64,000 nucleotides of DNA from Stomorhina lunata (taxonomy: Eukaryota; Arthropoda; Insecta; Diptera; Rhiniidae): the NCBI GenBank assembly GCA_933228675.1, contig OW121743.1, positions 61,014,639 through 61,078,638 of the forward strand, written 5' to 3'. Positions 62,119 through 64,000 of the stretch are shown piece by piece; position 1 is the first letter of the stretch, and each line of letters begins with the position of its first letter. The position numbers were made by a program, and so were the translations under genes. The notes beneath the pieces are model-generated. The model was not told the DNA's origin and did not search any database. It saw nothing but the letters and a program-made list of their open reading frames with translations.

Positions 62119-62168
62119 CATTCTGCATATAGTAGCCGACGGCTACAGCAAGAATGTGGGAAGTGAAG
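62119..62168 (+). CDS. Weak candidate exon downstream of 61595-61651
   Basis: Preceded by a C-rich pyrimidine tract and cacag. If joined in phase to the 57-nt candidate it reads HSAYSSRRLQQECGK and then TGA at 62164-62166, which would end the protein; alternatively a donor-like GT follows at 62169 and a second frame (ILHIVADGYSKNVGSE) is open throughout. The two readings cannot both be right, and neither is secure. Confidence 0.25.
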
Positions 62169-62300
62169 GTAGATGAAAACTGAAAAATGTTTGTTTTTGT
62201 TCAGTCGATAATCTACGCTTTTACTTTTGGTTTATGAACATAATTCTTAATAGTTATGTTTGTAAATTTAGTAATAATGCGAGGTTTTCGATCTGTCTAA
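62169..62300. other. Upstream part of hammerhead-bearing repeat or unassigned DNA
   Basis: No recognisable feature; may belong to the 5' part of the repeat described next. Confidence 0.3.
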
Positions 62301-62460
62301 ATTGGGGATAATCCTCCTGAAGAGATGGCTTTACCAACCATCGAAACGCGTCGAGGAATTTGGTTTCTCCGCAAACATTTTTTGGCTTTTTATCAATAAA
62401 TTGATCTGTTACATTAATAAATAAATGTAACAGGTTTGGGATCAAATGCAAATACACTTC
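62301..62460 (+). repeat. Hammerhead-bearing dispersed repeat, second copy
   Basis: Same block order as the minus-strand copy at 21053-21181: ggataatcctcctga, cgaaacgcgtcgagg, aaacattttttgg, gggatc and gcaaatacac. Resembles a fragment of a Penelope-like element LTR, in which such ribozymes are known, but no enzyme-coding part is in the window. Confidence 0.6.
62312..62357 (+). ncRNA. Hammerhead ribozyme motif (type I, intact core)
   Basis: Stem I TCCTC (62312-62316), core CTGAAGA (62317-62323), stem II GATGG / CCATC (62324-62328, 62338-62342) with a 9-nt loop, core GAAA (62343-62346), stem III ACGCGT (palindromic, likely formed between two molecules), cleavage after C 62352, stem I return GAGGA (62353-62357). 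Both stems are fully Watson-Crick, and every invariant core position is kept. A very short self-complementary stem III is the hallmark of dimer-acting hammerheads of Penelope-like elements. Confidence 0.75.
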
Positions 62461-62469
62461 TTTTTGAAG

Positions 62470-63665
62470 AAATTTTTTTCATCAAAAATTTTTCTTTAGA
62501 AAATTTTTCTAGAGAAATTTTTTTTATCAAAAATTTTTCTATAGAAAATTTTTTTATCTATAGAAAATTTTTTTATCAAAAATTTTTCTATTGAAAATTT
62601 TTTATCAAAATTTTTTATAGAAAATTTTGTATCAAAAATTTTTCTATAGAAATTTTTTCTATCAAAAATTTTTCTATAGATATTTTTTTATACAAATTTT
62701 TTTATCAAAAACTTTTCCATAGAAAATTTTTTTATCGACATTTTTTATGAACAATTTTTCTTTAAAATTTTTTTTTTCAAAAATTTTTCTATAGAAAAAT
62801 TTTTTTTTTCAAAAACTTTTCTCTAGAATTTTTTTTTATCAAAAATTTTTCTATAGAAATTTTTTTTATCAAATTTTTTTTTTGAAAAAATTTTCTATAA
62901 ACAATTTTTTTTCCAAAAATTTTTTTATCACAAATTTTTCTAGAGAAAATTTTTTTATCAAAAATTTTTCTAGAGAAAATTTTTTTATCAAAAATTTTTC
63001 TAGAGAAAATTTTTTTATCAAAAATTTTTCTGTAAAAAATTGTTTTACTAAAAATTTTTCTAAAAAAATTTTTGATAAAATTTTTTTTTATCAAAAATTT
63101 TTCTATAGGAAATATTTTTATCAAAAATTTTTCTATGGAAAGTTTGTTTATCAAAAGTTTTTTTTAGAGAAATTTTTTCTGTATAAAATTTTGTATCAAA
63201 AATTTGTCTATATAAAATTTTTTATCAAAAATTTTTCTATCAAAAATTTTTCTATGGAAAATTTGTTTATCAAAAGTTTTTCTATAAAAATTTGTTTACC
63301 AAAAATTTTTTATCAAAAAATTTTCTATAGAAAATTTTTTATCAAAAAAATTTCTATAGAAAATTTTTTTATCAAAAATTTTTCTATATAAAATTTTTTG
63401 ATCAAAAATTTTTCTATAGAAAATTTTTTTAGAGAAATTTTTTCTGTATAAAATTTTGTATCAAAAATTTTTCTATATAAAATTTTTTATCAAAAATTTT
63501 TCTATATAAAATTTTTTATCAAAAATTTTTCTATAAAAAAATTTTGCATCAAAATCAAAAACTTTTCTATATAAAATTTTGTATCAAAAATTTTTCTATA
63601 AAAAAAATTTTTTTCTATGAAAATTTTTTTTGTAGAAAATTTTTGGATCGAAAATATCTAAAACA
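62470..63665. repeat. ~30-bp AT-rich array G
   Basis: About 40 diverged units TTTATCAAAAA plus TTTTTCTATAGAAAA, the same orientation and unit as array B. The sequence after it (63675-63752) matches the loop edge after array B, so this is probably the left arm of a second foldback element that continues beyond the window. Frames in it are fortuitous. Confidence 0.9.
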
Positions 63666-64000
63666 TATAAAAGATTAGAATTTTTTTCTGTTTTAAAAAA
63701 TATTCCTAATATTTACTAAAATATTCCCAATGTTTACAAAAAAAATAGTGTCGTCCGCAAATGGTTTATAAGCAAAGAAGGCCCAAAAGTCAACCAAAAA
63801 ATGCCAAGAGAAATTTTTTGGAGACAAATATCAGAAATTATATTTTATCTAAACTTTTTCAAGAAGTTTTCGAAAACTTAAAATTTTTCGGATCCGACAA
63901 AATTTTGCAAAGGTTTTATGTACCCGAGGTGGGCTACTTTGCTCCACTGTAGAGCCCATTGTACTTCTGCAGATATATGCGTTCTTTAACGTTGATTTAA
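63666..64000. other. Probable foldback loop, truncated by the window end
   Basis: 63675-63752 corresponds to 18531-18601. The frame 63761-63952 (63 codons) has no recognisable family and lies in presumed transposon DNA; it is not called as a gene. Confidence 0.5.

Noticed and set aside
63761..63952. 63-codon frame at the window end
   Set aside because: Lies in the presumed loop of a foldback element and has no recognisable family features.

Overview
The window looks like nuclear DNA of a higher fly (Diptera, probably a calyptrate such as a blowfly). It is extremely AT-rich, has GT-AG introns of insect style, carries a cluster of AUM-type HAD phosphatases of the kind expanded in flies, and contains mariner, jockey-like and tRNA-derived retroelement relics typical of fly genomes. 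The species is an inference; no sequence search was possible. There are no bacterial genes, operons or CRISPR arrays.

Real protein-coding content is small. Three paralogous HAD-superfamily phosphatase genes (p-nitrophenylphosphatase / phosphoglycolate phosphatase / chronophin type) occupy 4725-22282: gene 1 (+, 5' exon missing from view), gene 2 (+, four exons, complete, with a 4.4-kb intron filled by a foldback element) and gene 3 (-, four exons, convergent with gene 2, only 57 bp between the two stop codons). They share exon boundaries and phases, so they arose by tandem duplication. Gene 3 has an odd GA instead of GT at its first splice donor. Four short, well-spliced-looking open segments (34124-34232, 47529-47569, 61595-61651, 62119-62168) may be exons of genes with very large introns.

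Most of the window is tandem and dispersed repeats. (a) About 30-bp AT-rich arrays built mostly around the palindrome TTTTCTATAGAAAA lie at 5930-14115, 16690-18530, 18900-19505, 26980-27195, 27760-30830, 34680-38790 (variant core) and 62470-63665. Several are arranged as inverted arms, like Drosophila Foldback (FB) transposons; one, 16554-19642, has clear outer inverted repeats and a central loop. (b) A giant array at 48621-59049 contains 1,473 uninterrupted copies of the hexamer GTCTAT flanked by a 12-bp parent repeat. An inverted 12-bp array at 60141-61408 shares the same variant units at both edges, so this too is a foldback pair around a 1.1-kb loop. (c) Dispersed elements include two mariner copies (one with TA target duplication), LINE fragments, tRNA-derived SINEs (one with a 14-bp target duplication), GTCY-microsatellite elements, and several MITE-like foldbacks.

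The most interesting hidden signals are three hammerhead-ribozyme motifs: one with every core position intact at 62312-62357 (+), a related one at 21128-21173 (-) in the last intron of gene 3, and an unrelated one at 28728-28792 (-) antisense to a SINE. The first two sit in a repeat that resembles a Penelope-like element LTR. The very long open frames across 48.6-59 kb are artefacts of a stop-free repeat and are not genes.
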